DNA of 6,551 nucleotides, taken from the NCBI GenBank assembly GCA_910577765.1, contig CAJTOV010000184.1, positions 1 through 6,551 of the forward strand, written 5' to 3'. This DNA is from an uncultured Lachnospiraceae bacterium (lineage in GTDB: Bacteria; Bacillota; Clostridia; Lachnospirales; Lachnospiraceae). Under the pieces are notes generated by a model. That model ran no database searches, was not told the DNA's origin, and saw only the letters and a program-made list of their open reading frames with translations. Shown here one piece after another: positions 6,069 to 6,551 of this stretch. The translations under genes were made by a program, and so were the position numbers. Every line of letters starts with the position of its first letter. The first letter of the stretch is position 1.

Positions 6069-6551
6069 ATGACAACCCGTGTAAACAAAGAGCGCCAGGA
6101 ATCTTACAGACGGTCAGGCCTGTGGTCTGACCGGACCCTGCTGGACTGCTGGAAGGATGCGGTGAAGAAGTGGTCCGGCCGGGAATATGTCACCGACAGT
6201 CTGGGAAGGCGGCTTACTTACGGCGCCCTGGACCGGCAGGCAGAAGTGCTTGCCGGATGGATGGGCGCCCGGGGAATCGGAACCGGGGACCGGGTCTCCC
6301 TTCAGTGCACCCCCAGGGCAGAGTTTGTGACCGTGGTGGTGGCCTGCCTGAAGCTGGGGGCAGTGATTGTCCCCATGAAGATGCGGACCGGGGCAGAAGA
6401 ATGGATCAGGCTCATGGGCCAGGTCCGGAGCAAAATGCACATCTGTGTCCATACCTACCATGGAGATGCCATGGAGGAATTCGTCAGGGGCTGTGAAGCC
6501 GGTCTGGATTTTCCGGTGTGCAACGTGTGGATCGGCGGGGGAGACAGGGGA
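6069..6551 (+). CDS. AMP-forming acyl-CoA synthetase, FadK/cyclohexanecarboxylate-CoA ligase-like (N-terminal part, cut by window end)
   Basis: The first 161 codons are open to the last base, so the stop and most of the protein lie beyond the window; family members are usually about 500-560 residues. These enzymes activate a carboxylate with ATP to an acyl-AMP and then to acyl-CoA. The visible part is the start of the N-terminal ANL domain: YRRSGLWSDRTLLDCW (13-28), RRLTYGALDRQAEVLAGWM (47-65), GIGTGDRVSLQ (69-79), and EFVTVVVACLKLGAVIVPM (85-103). It resembles the E. coli FadK N-terminus strikingly and also the general plan of AliA/BaiB/CaiC-type ligases. The ATP-binding P-loop and later motifs are off the end, so activity cannot be judged. 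The ATG follows the upstream stop by 2 bases. No good Shine-Dalgarno is present (GGAG at 6048-6051 is too far), which suggests translational re-initiation. The substrate is unknown; a cyclic or short-chain acid is inferred. Confidence 0.85.
   Translation, partial: MTTRVNKERQESYRRSGLWSDRTLLDCWKDAVKKWSGREYVTDSLGRRLTYGALDRQAEVLAGWMGARGIGTGDRVSLQCTPRAEFVTVVVACLKLGAVIVPMKMRTGAEEWIRLMGQVRSKMHICVHTYHGDAMEEFVRGCEAGLDFPVCNVWIGGGDRG

Noticed and set aside
6170..6496. Plus-strand open frame of 108 codons in another frame near the window end
   Set aside because: It is an out-of-frame shadow of the acyl-CoA synthetase, whose frame from 6069 gives clear family sequence to the window end.
4939..6551. Carnitine (cai/fix) operon
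   Set aside because: The ACAD retains the catalytic Glu that CaiA lacks, there is no CaiB-type CoA transferase or CaiT transporter, and a YdiB-like dehydrogenase has no role in that pathway.

Overview
The window reads as one tightly packed plus-strand operon from an anaerobic, fairly GC-rich member of the Clostridia (a Lachnospiraceae- or Oscillospiraceae-like gut organism). The taxonomic guess rests on the strong AGGAGG-type ribosome binding sites, the clostridial style of the electron-transfer flavoprotein (ETF) and Fe-S flavoenzyme sequences, and the anaerobic enzyme set. It is an inference, not a match to a named genome. There is no sign of an RNA gene, CRISPR array, insertion sequence or prophage.

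Layout. Bases 1-129 are non-coding leader with a possible weak promoter and a small palindrome/direct repeat. Then come: a quinate/shikimate dehydrogenase of the AroE/YdiB family (130-1005); an Old Yellow Enzyme type Fe-S flavoenzyme of the 2,4-dienoyl-CoA reductase / 2-enoate reductase / BaiCD-BaiH family (1002-3002, overlapping the previous gene by 4 bases); ETF beta (3030-3833) and ETF alpha (3850-4851); an 87-base gap holding a GC-rich hairpin; an acyl-CoA dehydrogenase (4939-6066); and the first 161 codons of an acyl-CoA synthetase of the FadK / cyclohexanecarboxylate-CoA ligase type (from 6069, running off the end).

How the genes may work together. The ligase would activate a carboxylic acid to its CoA thioester. 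The acyl-CoA dehydrogenase with ETF would insert or remove a C=C bond next to the thioester. The OYE-type flavoenzyme would reduce another, possibly conjugated, double bond. The YdiB-like enzyme would oxidise or reduce a ring hydroxyl of a quinate/shikimate-type cyclic acid. A dehydrogenase for a polyhydroxylated cyclohexane(ene) carboxylate inside a CoA-dependent redox operon suggests a pathway that reductively dehydroxylates quinate or shikimate (or aromatises them) as an anaerobic electron sink. It would be analogous in logic to the bai bile-acid 7-dehydroxylation operon. From memory, E. coli also clusters ydiB with ETF-like, acyl-CoA-dehydrogenase-like and fadK genes, which makes the association less likely to be accidental. 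The substrate is a hypothesis; the enzyme families are well supported.
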